Source: an uncultured Aquimarina sp. (GTDB taxonomy: Bacteria > Bacteroidota > Bacteroidia > Flavobacteriales > Flavobacteriaceae). Taken from it: 64,000 nt of DNA. Below the pieces are notes generated by a model. That model was not told where the DNA came from. It ran no database searches and saw only the letters and a program-made list of their open reading frames with translations. The stretch spans positions 1-64,000 of the forward strand of contig NZ_CANLYD010000020.1 of assembly GCF_947495315.1 (NCBI RefSeq), in the 5' to 3' direction. Position numbers and translations under genes: made by a program. Numbering within the stretch: the first letter of the stretch is position 1; every line of letters starts with the position of its first letter. This document shows, in pieces, positions 1 through 9,397 of this stretch.

Positions 1-9
1 AAGCGGGTG

Positions 10-52
10 CAAATATACAACCCCTTTTTAAACTACCAAAACTTTTTGAAAA
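10..52 (-). promoter_or_regulatory. Leftward Bacteroidota promoter, probably for a stable RNA operon
   Basis: Read on the minus strand there is TTTTG, a 19-base spacer, then TATATTTG followed by CACCCGC. This matches the Bacteroidota -33/-7 consensus (TTTG, 19-20 bases, TAnnTTTG) with the spacing as expected. The GCACCCGC start is, from memory, common in front of tRNA and rRNA operons in this phylum; that part is inference, because the gene itself is not in the window. Confidence 0.6.
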
Positions 53-174
53 TAATTTAAAATAATTTTTCAAGCCTCGAACAATAACTAAACAGAATCC
101 CTAAAAACTCTCTTAACTACCGTAAACAAACAAAATCCTAATCAATGAACTAAACAAAACAATATCCCGTTTTG

Positions 175-215
175 CGGGTGCAAACATACAACCCTTTTTC
201 ATTACAACAACAAAA
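175..215 (-). promoter_or_regulatory. Second leftward Bacteroidota promoter, same type
   Basis: On the minus strand TTG, a 19-base spacer and TATGTTTG are followed by CACCCGC, the same start sequence as the promoter nearer the edge. The stretch around the -7 box and start differs from the first copy at only a few bases. Two copies about 170 bases apart suggest tandem promoters for one strongly expressed leftward operon. Confidence 0.55.
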
Positions 216-506
216 AATAATAAGTATTTTTAAAGAAAATTATAAACCTACTGATTTTTAAAAAGTTGGATAGCGAATATAATAAAATTAATCAAAATAA
301 ACGGTAATTTTTTTTAAGAAAATGTATCACAAACCTATAAAATCACTTCAAGTTATATTTTACAAATTGATTTTTGCAGTAGAGATAACAATCCATCGAC
401 AAACTTAGGACAAGCCTCATCCTTTTATCTCTTTTTAAAAATATAAACACGGTAAAAGATATAATAGATAGCCAACCCTTAATTTATGAAGATTAACACC
501 TATATC

Positions 507-1211
507 TTAATTTTTTGTTGCTGTAGTCCTAATAGTGTCCGTCCACTTATTTCTTAGATTATAAAAACTAAAATCAAGAGCTGTTTTTTGTTCTTCTAGA
601 ATATTTGACTGAAAACTTCTTTGCAATATATCTTCGATCCAATAATCTTCTTCTATGTTAATAGGGTCATATTGTTCTTTCAAAGAAATACTAAAAAGTT
701 TAGCGGTACTATTATACCAAAATGCTTTCCACCCACTCCTATACTCTTTTACTAAATCAAACATTGTTTGACCTGTTTGCCTGTGTATCAACTTTACTAA
801 AATCTGACCTTCAGTGCGGGTCATCTTTTTTAATTCGGCTGTAAACTCCTCCTCCATATATTTTTGAAGTATTTTAATATATTTCTTACGAGCTTTTTTT
901 GATTTGATGTTTTTTAATCTTTCGTTTAATTCTGTCAATCTATCCGATGCAAGTTTTGCATAGGGATATACTTTTCTTGTTTTACGTCTTAATATAAGAT
1001 ACTTCCTTCTTGCTAATCTATCTTTGAACTTAAGCTTACCTAATATTACAACTTCATCCAGATCTATAGCTTCATGTGGAATAGTATCTCCTTCTATAAT
1101 ATAATACTGTACGTATCCCGATGTATCTATTTTTGTCGAGTCAACTTCTTTCTGACAAATTCCAATACAAGGAAACAATAATATCAATATGTATAGCAAA
1201 TGTTTCTGCAT
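507..1211 (-). CDS. DUF4294 domain protein, exported
   Basis: A 234-residue protein with an N-terminal signal peptide (hydrophobic residues about 5-18, ending near ICQ). The body carries the block I recognise as DUF4294: a short beta region around EGDTIPHEAIDLDEV, then a long basic helical region rich in Arg, Lys and Glu. The family is widespread in Bacteroidota and has no established biochemical role; the signal peptide indicates a periplasmic location. The gene is divergent from the M42 peptidase with about 107 bases between, so each has its own promoter. The start ATG directly precedes the signal peptide, so it is well supported. Confidence 0.8.
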   Translation of the reverse strand: MQKHLLYILILLFPCIGICQKEVDSTKIDTSGYVQYYIIEGDTIPHEAIDLDEVVILGKLKFKDRLARRKYLILRRKTRKVYPYAKLASDRLTELNERLKNIKSKKARKKYIKILQKYMEEEFTAELKKMTRTEGQILVKLIHRQTGQTMFDLVKEYRSGWKAFWYNSTAKLFSISLKEQYDPINIEEDYWIEDILQRSFQSNILEEQKTALDFSFYNLRNKWTDTIRTTATKN

Positions 1212-1233
1212 AGTAGGTAATGATCTTCTAAAA

Positions 1234-1250
1234 TCGTTCCAAAATTAGTA
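1234..1250 (-). promoter_or_regulatory. Likely -7 box for the DUF4294 gene
   Basis: The minus strand reads TAATTTTG at 1247-1240, a match to TAnnTTTG about 29 bases before the start codon. A clear TTTG box 19-20 bases upstream is not evident, so this is only a partial promoter match. Confidence 0.35.
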
Positions 1251-1318
1251 ATAAACACTTTGTAAACTGTAAAATCTTTGTGAATATTATTAACTTCGTA
1301 CAAAACAAAAATATATAA

Positions 1319-2467
1319 ATGGCTAAAAAAAGTATATTAAACAAAAAGTCTTTGACTTTTCTCGAGAAATATTTGAATAATGCTGCACCAACAGGTTACG
1401 AATGGGAAGGGCAAAAAATATGGATGGATTACCTAAAGCCATATGTAGATGAATTTATTACTGATACATACGGAACTGCCGTTGGCGTTATTAATCCTAA
1501 AGCTACATATAAGGTAGTTATAGAAGGTCACGCTGATGAAATTTCATGGTATGTAAACTATATTACGGACAATGGTCTTATATATGTAATTAGAAATGGA
1601 GGCAGTGATCATCAAATAGCGACTTCGAAACGTGTAAATATCCATACTAAAAAAGGAATTGTACAAGGCGTGTTTGGTTGGCCGGCAATACATACTCGTA
1701 AGGGCTCTAAAGAACAAGCTCCAACATTAGAAAATATTTGTATTGATGTAGGATGCAATACGAAAGATGAAGTTTTAAAACTTGGAGTCCACGTAGGATG
1801 TGTAATTACCTACCCTGATGAGTTTTTTATCCTTAACAAAGACAAGTTTGTTTGTCGTGCTTTGGATAATAGAATGGGTGGTTTTATGATCGCAGAAGTT
1901 GCTCGTTTATTAAAGGAAAACAAAGATAAGTTAGACTTTGGACTGTATATTACCAATTCTGTTCAGGAAGAAATAGGTCTTAGAGGTGCCGAAATGATTA
2001 CGCACACTATCAAACCAGATGTGGCTATTGTTACTGATGTTTGTCACGATACGACGACACCTATGATAGAAAAGAAAACTCAAGGTGAAACAAAAATCGG
2101 TGACGGTCCTGTGATTTCTTATGCTCCTGCTGTTCAGAATAGATTAAGAGAATTGTTAATTGATACTGCAGAAAAGAAAAAAATACCATTCCAGCGAATG
2201 GCATCAAGTAGAATGACAGGTACAGATACTGATGCTTTTGCTTACAGTAATGGTGGGGTTGCCTCTGCTTTAATCTCTTTACCTCTTCGTTATATGCATA
2301 CTACCGTAGAAATGGTTCACAGAGATGATGTAGAAAATGTGATCAATTTAATCTACGAAAGCTTACTTGCTATTAAATCCGGTGAAACTTTTAGTTATTT
2401 TGAAAAACCAAAACCAGCTACAAAGACGAAACCAAGACCAAAGAGTAAACCAAAACCTAAGAAATAA
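1319..2467 (+). CDS. M42 family metallopeptidase (glutamyl aminopeptidase-like)
   Basis: A 382-residue cytosolic enzyme of the M42/M20-clan aminopeptidase group. The order of motifs fits: an early metal-site block around VVIEGHADEISW, the CRALDNRMGGFM block that carries the bridging aspartate, the catalytic glutamate pair in SVQEEIGLRGA, and TDVCHDT plus a late HTTVEMVH block. The family removes N-terminal residues from peptides and usually assembles into large tetrahedral particles with two metal ions per subunit. The length is slightly above the usual 340-360 because of a C-terminal Lys/Pro-rich tail of about 20 residues, which looks like an unstructured extension. A strong hairpin terminator follows, so it is monocistronic. 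Confidence 0.9.
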   Translation: MAKKSILNKKSLTFLEKYLNNAAPTGYEWEGQKIWMDYLKPYVDEFITDTYGTAVGVINPKATYKVVIEGHADEISWYVNYITDNGLIYVIRNGGSDHQIATSKRVNIHTKKGIVQGVFGWPAIHTRKGSKEQAPTLENICIDVGCNTKDEVLKLGVHVGCVITYPDEFFILNKDKFVCRALDNRMGGFMIAEVARLLKENKDKLDFGLYITNSVQEEIGLRGAEMITHTIKPDVAIVTDVCHDTTTPMIEKKTQGETKIGDGPVISYAPAVQNRLRELLIDTAEKKKIPFQRMASSRMTGTDTDAFAYSNGGVASALISLPLRYMHTTVEMVHRDDVENVINLIYESLLAIKSGETFSYFEKPKPATKTKPRPKSKPKPKK

Positions 2468-2498
2468 ATAAAGTAACATCTATTTTTTGATAACTTAG

Positions 2499-2530
2499 AC
2501 TGCATCTTATAAAAAAGATGCAGTTTTTTT
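2499..2530 (+). terminator. Rho-independent terminator after the M42 peptidase
   Basis: A perfect 10-bp stem ACTGCATCTT/AAGATGCAGT with a 6-base loop is followed by a run of T residues. It lies 32 bases after the stop codon and points rightward. Confidence 0.85.
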
Positions 2531-2638
2531 ATAAAAAAAGATACAAAAACTCTAATAAATTCATCTAAACAAAGATAGTAAAACTACCAAAGACAACTCT
2601 TTATCGATTTTTACATACTTTTTATCGGTCATTATTAA

Positions 2639-2662
2639 TATATTTGCCTCTTTAATTTTGTA
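2639..2662 (+). promoter_or_regulatory. -7 boxes in front of the transglutaminase gene
   Basis: TATATTTG at 2639-2646 and TAATTTTG at 2653-2660 both match the Bacteroidota -7 consensus, and both lie within 40 bases of the start codon. Neither has a convincing TTTG box 19-20 bases upstream. Confidence 0.4.
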
Positions 2663-2675
2663 CTAAAATATCCCT

Positions 2676-4598
2676 ATGATATCAAAATACTATTTTTTAT
2701 TACTTTTATTGTTTACCTCATTTATTGTTACTTCTCAAAAGAAATTTGAACCTACCGAAGAAGATATATCACTAGCTAAAGAACTAAGTAATTCATATCC
2801 TGATGAAGATATTGCTTTATTAAAACACTCCGAGATTATTGATTTTGATTATGACAAAAAAGCAGATAAGGTCATCGTTAAAAACAAGTTTGAACAAGAA
2901 TTCATTAACTTAAAATCCAGAACAGAAATCCCTCTATTCATAGGATATGATGATCAATCCAAAATTCATGATGTTTACGTAAATCATAGAAATAGTCAAT
3001 CTGCAGGTATACGATTTAAGGATGAATACTACAATCAGGAAGAATTATTCCATTCTGATGCCAGAATTAAATGGGCCGGTTTAAACTTTCCCTTATTAGG
3101 ATATAAATACACTTTCGGATATAAAAAGAAATACAAGGATGTTAAATACTTTGTAAACACTTTTTTAGATAGTTATTTCCCAATCGTGCAAAAAACAATC
3201 ACTGTAAATATTCCAAATTGGTTGGATGTAGAAATCAGAGAAATCAATATGGACAGTATTTCCGTAAAAAGAGAAAAAAAGCAAATTGAAAACAAAGGTA
3301 TTACACAATATACCTATACTATAGAAAATGTAGAAGCCGTTATTAAGGAAGAAAACAGTATTGGGCCCACACATTACAGACCACACTTACTCTTTCTAGC
3401 TAAATCCCATACTAAAAATGATACTAAACAAGTACTACTTAACAATACCAAAGATCTTTACAAATGGTATCACTCCTTGGTGCTTCAATTAAACAATGAT
3501 ACTGAATCTCTAAAAGAAAAAACGCTATCCATCATTGAAAACCAGAGTACTGATGAAGAAAAAATAAAAGCGATATACTATTGGGTTCAGGATAATATAA
3601 GATATATAGCATTTGAGGATGGAATCGCAGGTTTTAAACCAGAAGAAGCTGCTAATGTCTATCGCAAAAAATATGGTGACTGTAAAGGAATGGCTAATCT
3701 TACCAAACAAATGATGAAAATAGCAGGGTTTGATGCTAGATTATCATGGATTGGTACAAGACGAATTGCTTATGATTACTCGCTACCTACAATTGCCGTG
3801 GACAATCATATGATTTGTACTGTGATTGTTAATGATGAAAAATATTTTTTAGACGCTACAGAGAAGTATAATCCTTTAGGAACTTATGCTGAAAGAATTC
3901 AGAAAAAACAGGTGTTGATAGAAAATGAGGAGAATTATATTTTGGATACAATTCCTTCAAATATATCTAAAAACAATATAGAGACAGTAGTATCTAGTTT
4001 AAAAATTGAAGAAGAAAAGCTTACAGGCACTATTAAAAGGAAATATGAAGGGGAAAGCAAAACAGATTTTTTATATAACATCAATAATTTAAAAAAAGAT
4101 CGAAAAACTGAAGTATTAGAATACTATATTGGACGAGGAGATAAAAATTTGGTCTTGGATGACATTACTATTACCGATATAAGTAATCGAGACCAAGATC
4201 TACATTTATCTTATCATATTACTCAAAATAATGCAATCAGTAGTTTTGAAAATGAACTTTACATTGATATTGATTACTACAAAAGCTATCAACAATTAGA
4301 TTTTGACAAAAGAAAAACTGCATTTGTTTTACCATATAAAACTTTAGAAAACACCTCTACTACTATCGAAATTCCTGAAGGTTATATTGTGAAAGAGTTG
4401 CCCGAAAATCTTTCAGTAGACAATAAAGATTTTGAAATATCATTTAACTATAAATCTGATAACAATAAAATTATTTATGAGAAGAATATAAACTTTAAGA
4501 ATGCGATTATCAGCAAAACCGAGTTGAGTGCCTGGAAGGAGTTTCATAAAAAATTAAAAAAGCAATATCAACAACAAATAATTTTGACCAAAGAATAA
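2676..4598 (+). CDS. DUF3857 and transglutaminase-like domain protein, exported
   Basis: A 640-residue protein with a signal peptide (residues 1-20, ending TSQ). An N-terminal beta-rich DUF3857-type half leads into a transglutaminase-core domain at about residues 285-400. The likely catalytic triad is complete: Cys336 in YGDCKGMA, His378 in DNHMICT and Asp393 in FLDATEKYN. A C-terminal beta domain (about 420-640) follows. The domain pair is very common in Bacteroidota and is thought to act on protein or peptide substrates in the periplasm; the substrate is unknown. The following gene is a paralogue without a clear triad, and the gap between the two is short, so they probably form an operon. 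Confidence 0.85.
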   Translation: MISKYYFLLLLLFTSFIVTSQKKFEPTEEDISLAKELSNSYPDEDIALLKHSEIIDFDYDKKADKVIVKNKFEQEFINLKSRTEIPLFIGYDDQSKIHDVYVNHRNSQSAGIRFKDEYYNQEELFHSDARIKWAGLNFPLLGYKYTFGYKKKYKDVKYFVNTFLDSYFPIVQKTITVNIPNWLDVEIREINMDSISVKREKKQIENKGITQYTYTIENVEAVIKEENSIGPTHYRPHLLFLAKSHTKNDTKQVLLNNTKDLYKWYHSLVLQLNNDTESLKEKTLSIIENQSTDEEKIKAIYYWVQDNIRYIAFEDGIAGFKPEEAANVYRKKYGDCKGMANLTKQMMKIAGFDARLSWIGTRRIAYDYSLPTIAVDNHMICTVIVNDEKYFLDATEKYNPLGTYAERIQKKQVLIENEENYILDTIPSNISKNNIETVVSSLKIEEEKLTGTIKRKYEGESKTDFLYNINNLKKDRKTEVLEYYIGRGDKNLVLDDITITDISNRDQDLHLSYHITQNNAISSFENELYIDIDYYKSYQQLDFDKRKTAFVLPYKTLENTSTTIEIPEGYIVKELPENLSVDNKDFEISFNYKSDNNKIIYEKNINFKNAIISKTELSAWKEFHKKLKKQYQQQIILTKE

Positions 4599-4655
4599 CA
4601 AGAAGATTATTAAATACATCTTTGCGTCATGTTCACTTACATTCAATTAACAACA

Positions 4656-6845
4656 ATGAAAAAAACAAGTAATCTAATTACAATAATCATATTTATAATC
4701 TCTTTTATCCATAGCATAGCGGTATACGGTCAGCTTCCTAAAATCGATAGTTTGGAGGAATACATCTGGAGTGAAAATGATCAATATGCAGAACTGCCTA
4801 CCATTCCAGATAAGTGGAAAGATGAATCTGCGATCATTATTTTAAGTGATTATGATTATTATTACTTTAAAGGCAATAAAGCTTTAAACACATTTCTAAT
4901 AACCAGAAAAATTATCAAGTTAAATGATCAAGCTTCTGTAAATGCTTTTTCTGAATTTGATAAACTGGGCCAAAACAAAGAATTAATCGTTAAGATTATC
5001 AAGCCTGATGGATCAGTAAACGTAATTGATGTAGACAAGGAAAAAGTAGAATCTTCAGAATCAGACGGAACTATTCCTATTGCTGGTGGTTTTATTAGAA
5101 AGTTCGCAAAAAAAAGTAAGCTTGCAATCCCTGATTTGGAAATTGGAGATATTATTGATTTCTGTATTTATTATAAAGAGCGAGAACCTATTATTGGAGT
5201 ATTAGAAGCCCCATCGATTAGAGATGTAATTAGTGGAGAATATCCTATCATGAATTATGAATTAGATATTCATTCTAAAAAAGATTTTTTTATCAGTATC
5301 AAAACAGAAAATGGAGCACCACAACCTATGGACATAAGTCCGGAAAAAGGTAAAAACAAACGGTATTCTTTTAAAATGAAGGATATTGAGAAAATAGATC
5401 CAATTATGTGGGAGTATACACTGTTAGATGCGCCATATGTAAAATTTCAAATCGCTTTAGAAAAAGATAAAAGAACAGAAGCATTTGTTGGTGAAGAAAA
5501 ATTTAAGATCAAAGATAATGTCACTGATGAAGAAGTTTTAAATTATTATAAAGGTATCACTGTGTTTGATCATGGTTACAAAGGGTCAGACAAATATCTA
5601 AAAGATAAAGACTTTTCTAAAAAACAAAGAATTGAAGAAGCGTATTATTATATGAGACAATACTACCTTAATCAATTTATTGAAGCTGCCGTAGCTTACC
5701 AAAACGACTTGACCGTAGATAATCCGTTTCAATTTTACGCTTTCCCGAAATATATAACCAAAGAATTAAAATTTATAAATTATTATGCTTCCTTTTTGAG
5801 GGAGGAGAAAATCCCTTTCGAGATGATTGCAGCAATACCTCGAAGTCAAGGAAAAATAGATGATCTTCTATTTCCTGATGACATAACCTTGTTTTTAAAG
5901 ATTAATCTAAACCCTGAAAAACCTCTTTATGTAAGTCAATTTGGGAATCATACAAACTTCAATTATATCCCATATTATCTAGAAGGGAATGAAGCTTACA
6001 GTTTAGAAACAGGAAAAGGACATCGATTAGAGACTATAAAAAAAGTAATGATACCGGTATCTGATTATAAACGTAATAATTCTAATCAACAATATGACAT
6101 TACTTTCGTAGATGGTTTCGAGAAGATAAAAGTTTTCAGAAAGTCTGAGCTTAAAGGACACAATAAGGTAAGAGAAATTAATGATAGATTAAATTCTTTG
6201 AATTTCACAGAAGAAGATCATGCTAAATACAATACTAAAAGACTATATGATCGTTTAAAAAAGAAAAGAAACAAGAAGAAATACGAAAAAGAATTTCCTG
6301 CATTTAAGGAAAAAATAGTGTCAGTCCAAAAAGAATCATATCAGGAGAGTCTTGAAGAAGAATTAGATTTTAAAATTGAAGATTTTTCATTCGAAGTCCT
6401 TGAAACAGGTAGATATAATATAGGAGACGTACTTAGTTATAAAGAAGAATTCCTAGCTACAAATGATCTCTTAAAAAGAGCCGGCCCCAACTATCTTTTC
6501 GAAATAGGAAAATTTATTGGTGGGCAAATTGCCATTGAAGAAAAGGATAAAGGAAGAGAAGAAGATATTCGCATGACATATCCAAGATCTTTTAACAACA
6601 CCATTAACTTAACTATTCCCGAGGGATACGAAATAGCGGGATTGGATAAGCTAGATGTTGAAATAAAAAATGAAACCGGAGGCTTCACTAGCAATCATAC
6701 CTTAGAAGGAAACAAATTGACCATTAATACTTTTAAATACTATACGCATAATTATGAGCCAAATACAAACTGGTCCAAAATGCTAGAATTTTTAGAAGCA
6801 GCGTATCAATTTTCTCAACAAAAAATATTGATTAAAAAACAATAA
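4656..6845 (+). CDS. DUF3857 domain protein, paralogue without an obvious transglutaminase triad
   Basis: A 729-residue exported protein, taking the ATG at 4656. The in-frame ATG at 4629 adds nine residues before the signal peptide (MKKTSNLITIIIFII...), and a -7-like CATCTTTG at 4617-4624 would place the transcript start at about 4630, so the inner start is preferred. It shares the layout of the gene before it: DUF3857 N-terminal half, a middle region aligned with the transglutaminase fold and a beta-rich C-terminus. I cannot find a Cys-Gly or DCKG-type nucleophile motif, so it may be a catalytically dead partner. It probably works with its neighbour at the cell surface or in the periplasm. 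Confidence 0.8.
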   Translation: MKKTSNLITIIIFIISFIHSIAVYGQLPKIDSLEEYIWSENDQYAELPTIPDKWKDESAIIILSDYDYYYFKGNKALNTFLITRKIIKLNDQASVNAFSEFDKLGQNKELIVKIIKPDGSVNVIDVDKEKVESSESDGTIPIAGGFIRKFAKKSKLAIPDLEIGDIIDFCIYYKEREPIIGVLEAPSIRDVISGEYPIMNYELDIHSKKDFFISIKTENGAPQPMDISPEKGKNKRYSFKMKDIEKIDPIMWEYTLLDAPYVKFQIALEKDKRTEAFVGEEKFKIKDNVTDEEVLNYYKGITVFDHGYKGSDKYLKDKDFSKKQRIEEAYYYMRQYYLNQFIEAAVAYQNDLTVDNPFQFYAFPKYITKELKFINYYASFLREEKIPFEMIAAIPRSQGKIDDLLFPDDITLFLKINLNPEKPLYVSQFGNHTNFNYIPYYLEGNEAYSLETGKGHRLETIKKVMIPVSDYKRNNSNQQYDITFVDGFEKIKVFRKSELKGHNKVREINDRLNSLNFTEEDHAKYNTKRLYDRLKKKRNKKKYEKEFPAFKEKIVSVQKESYQESLEEELDFKIEDFSFEVLETGRYNIGDVLSYKEEFLATNDLLKRAGPNYLFEIGKFIGGQIAIEEKDKGREEDIRMTYPRSFNNTINLTIPEGYEIAGLDKLDVEIKNETGGFTSNHTLEGNKLTINTFKYYTHNYEPNTNWSKMLEFLEAAYQFSQQKILIKKQ

Positions 6846-6870
6846 TTATTATTAGTGATTCGTACTAAAC

Positions 6871-6898
6871 AAAAAGCCTCGCAATTGCGAGGCTTTTT
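6871..6898. terminator. Bidirectional terminator between the DUF3857 gene and acs
   Basis: A perfect palindromic hairpin AAAAAGCCTCGCAA/TTGCGAGGCTTTTT with A and T tracts on either side. It sits between convergent genes and serves both, giving a T-tail in each direction. Confidence 0.9.
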
Positions 6899-6912
6899 GT
6901 TTAACTATATTT

Positions 6913-8820
6913 TCAGAAAGCATTGTCTATAATTTCCTGTACAACTTCAGGATTTAACAAAGTACTTGTGTCTCCTAAGTTAGAAGTATCCTTAGAAGCT
7001 ATTTTTCTTAAAATACGTCTCATAATTTTACCGCTTCTTGTTTTTGGAAGCCCAGATACGAACTGAATTTTATCCAGTTTTGCAATCGGACCAATACGTT
7101 CTGTTATCTGTTGATTTACTTCACGACTTAAATTATCGCGATCTCTAGATTCTCCGACTTCTTTTAGAATAACGAATCCATACAGAGCATTTCCTTTTAT
7201 ATCATGAGGAAAACCAACAATGGCCGATTCTGCAACAGCAGGATGCTCGTTAATCGCATCTTCGATCGGAGCAGTTCCCAGATTATGACCCGAAACAATA
7301 ATTACATCATCTACTCTACCCGTTATTCTGTAATATCCAACTTCATCTCTTAAAGCTCCGTCACCTGTAAAATATTTATTCTTAAAAGCTGAAAAATACG
7401 TATCTCTATATCTTTGGTGATTCCCCCAAATAGTTCGAGCCATGGAAGGCCACGGGAATTTAATACATAATCGTCCTTCTACCTGATTTCCTTCAATCTC
7501 ATTACCATTCTCATCCATTAAAGCTGGTTGTACTCCAGGCATTGGCAAGGTAGCGTACGTTGGTTTAGTCGGTGTAGCAAAAGGAATTGGTGAAATCAAA
7601 ATTCCTCCAGTTTCTGTTTGCCACCAGGTATCTACAATAGGACATTTCTTTTCTCCCACATGGTCATTGTACCAATGCCAGGCCTCTTCATTAATCGGTT
7701 CTCCTACAGTACCTAATACCTTAAGGCTTGATAAATCATATTCTGTTACATAATCAAGATTTTCTTTTGCCAATGCTCTGATTGCAGTTGGTGCCGTATA
7801 GAATTGTGTGATTTTATGTTTTTGCACTATATCCCAAAAACGACCAAAATCCGGATATGATGGCACTCCTTCGAACATTACCGTAGTTGCCCCATTGGCT
7901 AATGGACCATATACAATATAAGAATGACCGGTAATCCAACCAATATCTGCTGTACACCAATAGATATCATCTTCTCTATATTGAAAAACATTTTTAAAAC
8001 TATATGCCGTATATACCATATACCCTGCTGTGGTATGCATCATACCTTTTGGTTTTCCTGTAGAACCAGAAGTATAGAGAATAAATAACGGATCTTCTGC
8101 ATCCATAATTTCTGGTATACATTCTTTATCTGCATTATCTAATAAAGGTTGCAGCCATTCATCTCGTTTAGCCTTCATCTGTATGTCTGAATTAATTCGT
8201 TTTGCGACCAACACAGATTCAATCCCTGGACATTGCTCCAGCGCATCATCCACAATACCTTTTAGGTCTATCTCTTTAGATCCGCGATACGATCCATCAG
8301 AAGTAATCACCATTTTAGCTTCACAATCATTAATTCTTGTGGCTAATGCAGTAGCAGAGAATCCTGCAAAAATCACTGAATGTATTGCTCCAATTCTAGC
8401 GCAAGCTAATACCGAAATTGCCAGTTCTGGAATCATAGGGAGATAAATACATACTCGATCTCCTTTCTTTATTCCTTTGCTCTTAAGAACATTTGCAAAT
8501 TTACATACTCTTTCGTGTAACTGCCTATAAGTAATATGTTCTGCAGGCTCTTCTGGATCGTTAGGCTCAAACAAAATTGCAGTTTTATCTCCTCGAACAT
8601 ACAAATGCCTATCTATACAATTTTCTGTAATATTCAATTTTGCCCCTTCAAACCATTTTACTTCTGGCTTCGAGAAATCCCAATCCAGAACCTTATCCCA
8701 CTTCTTTCTCCATAAAAAATGTTCTTCGGCTATTTCGCTCCAGAAAAGTTCTGGATTCCTAATAGATTTTCTATAAACCTGAAAATACTCTTCAAGATGT
8801 TTTATGTGATAGTTACTCAT
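6913..8820 (-). CDS. acs: Acetyl-CoA synthetase (AMP-forming)
   Basis: A 635-residue adenylate-forming enzyme converting acetate, ATP and CoA to acetyl-CoA, AMP and pyrophosphate. Visible signatures are the P-loop-like YTSGSTGKPKGMMHT, the WWQTETGG core motif, the acyl-binding TADIGWITGHSYIVYGP block and the C-terminal GLPKTRSGKIMRRILR that carries the catalytic lysine which acetylation often controls. Length and order match bacterial Acs over the full protein. It is the last gene of a leftward block containing an acetate-type symporter, sensor kinase and response regulator, which is the expected context for acetate scavenging. A -7-like TAATTTTG lies at 8889-8882 on the minus strand, so it may also have its own promoter. 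Confidence 0.96.
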   Translation of the reverse strand: MSNYHIKHLEEYFQVYRKSIRNPELFWSEIAEEHFLWRKKWDKVLDWDFSKPEVKWFEGAKLNITENCIDRHLYVRGDKTAILFEPNDPEEPAEHITYRQLHERVCKFANVLKSKGIKKGDRVCIYLPMIPELAISVLACARIGAIHSVIFAGFSATALATRINDCEAKMVITSDGSYRGSKEIDLKGIVDDALEQCPGIESVLVAKRINSDIQMKAKRDEWLQPLLDNADKECIPEIMDAEDPLFILYTSGSTGKPKGMMHTTAGYMVYTAYSFKNVFQYREDDIYWCTADIGWITGHSYIVYGPLANGATTVMFEGVPSYPDFGRFWDIVQKHKITQFYTAPTAIRALAKENLDYVTEYDLSSLKVLGTVGEPINEEAWHWYNDHVGEKKCPIVDTWWQTETGGILISPIPFATPTKPTYATLPMPGVQPALMDENGNEIEGNQVEGRLCIKFPWPSMARTIWGNHQRYRDTYFSAFKNKYFTGDGALRDEVGYYRITGRVDDVIIVSGHNLGTAPIEDAINEHPAVAESAIVGFPHDIKGNALYGFVILKEVGESRDRDNLSREVNQQITERIGPIAKLDKIQFVSGLPKTRSGKIMRRILRKIASKDTSNLGDTSTLLNPEVVQEIIDNAF

Positions 8821-8963
8821 TATAATTGGTTTTATATATTTTTTACTAAATGTTAAATTTCTTAATAACCACTTTACCTTTCAAAATTATTTAGGCAAAC
8901 AACACTTTATTGTAGCTAAAAAGCTATTAATTACATATTATTAAAATTAAATATCATGACATC

Positions 8964-9332
8964 TTATTCAATTAAAGCTTTTATCTCTGCGATAATTTTT
9001 TTAACCGAAAACGGTTTTGTAAGATATTTATCCACTCCCATTTCTAACCCTTTTTCTATATCTGATGATTTATTTTTAGCAGTTAAAAAAACCACTTTAA
9101 TGTCTTTTGTTTTTGGGTTCGCTCTTATATGTTTCAATGTTTGATACCCATCTACATTTGGCATCATAATATCCAAAAGAATAACACTTGGTATATGTGT
9201 TTCTAGTATATGGATCGCTTCACTTCCATCTCTTGCTATATATACTTCAAAATCTTGTTTTTTAAATGAGTATTCTAAGGACATTACTATATTTGGCTCA
9301 TCATCAACTATTAGAATTTTTTTCTCCATCAC
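8964..9332 (-). CDS. Single-domain CheY-like response regulator
   Basis: A 122-residue receiver domain and nothing else. The acidic pair D10/D11, the phospho-acceptor D54 in LLDIMMPN, T84 in FLTAK and K106 in TKPF are all in place, so it should accept phosphate. It lies 65 bases downstream of the transporter-like sensor kinase and is its obvious partner. In the CrbS/CrbR acetate systems of Vibrio and Pseudomonas the regulator carries a LuxR-type DNA-binding domain; here that part is absent. It must therefore act through a protein partner or be a phosphate sink. See the finding on the zinc-ribbon protein. Confidence 0.9.
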   Translation of the reverse strand: MMEKKILIVDDEPNIVMSLEYSFKKQDFEVYIARDGSEAIHILETHIPSVILLDIMMPNVDGYQTLKHIRANPKTKDIKVVFLTAKNKSSDIEKGLEMGVDKYLTKPFSVKKIIAEIKALIE

Positions 9333-9397
9333 TTATATTTTTTTTTATCTCTTGTAAGATAAAAACTTCTTTGATTTTTCATCCTAAAACTCATTAA

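Larger units (their letters stand above)
1..506. other. Intergenic region with two leftward promoters
   Basis: No coding sequence is supported here. The stretch carries two near-identical leftward promoter blocks (entered separately) that share the initially transcribed sequence GCACCCGC. It also holds an AT-rich spacer and a short inverted repeat at 381-388/425-432 described in the findings. The promoters point out of the left edge, so the gene they drive lies outside the window. Confidence 0.6.
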
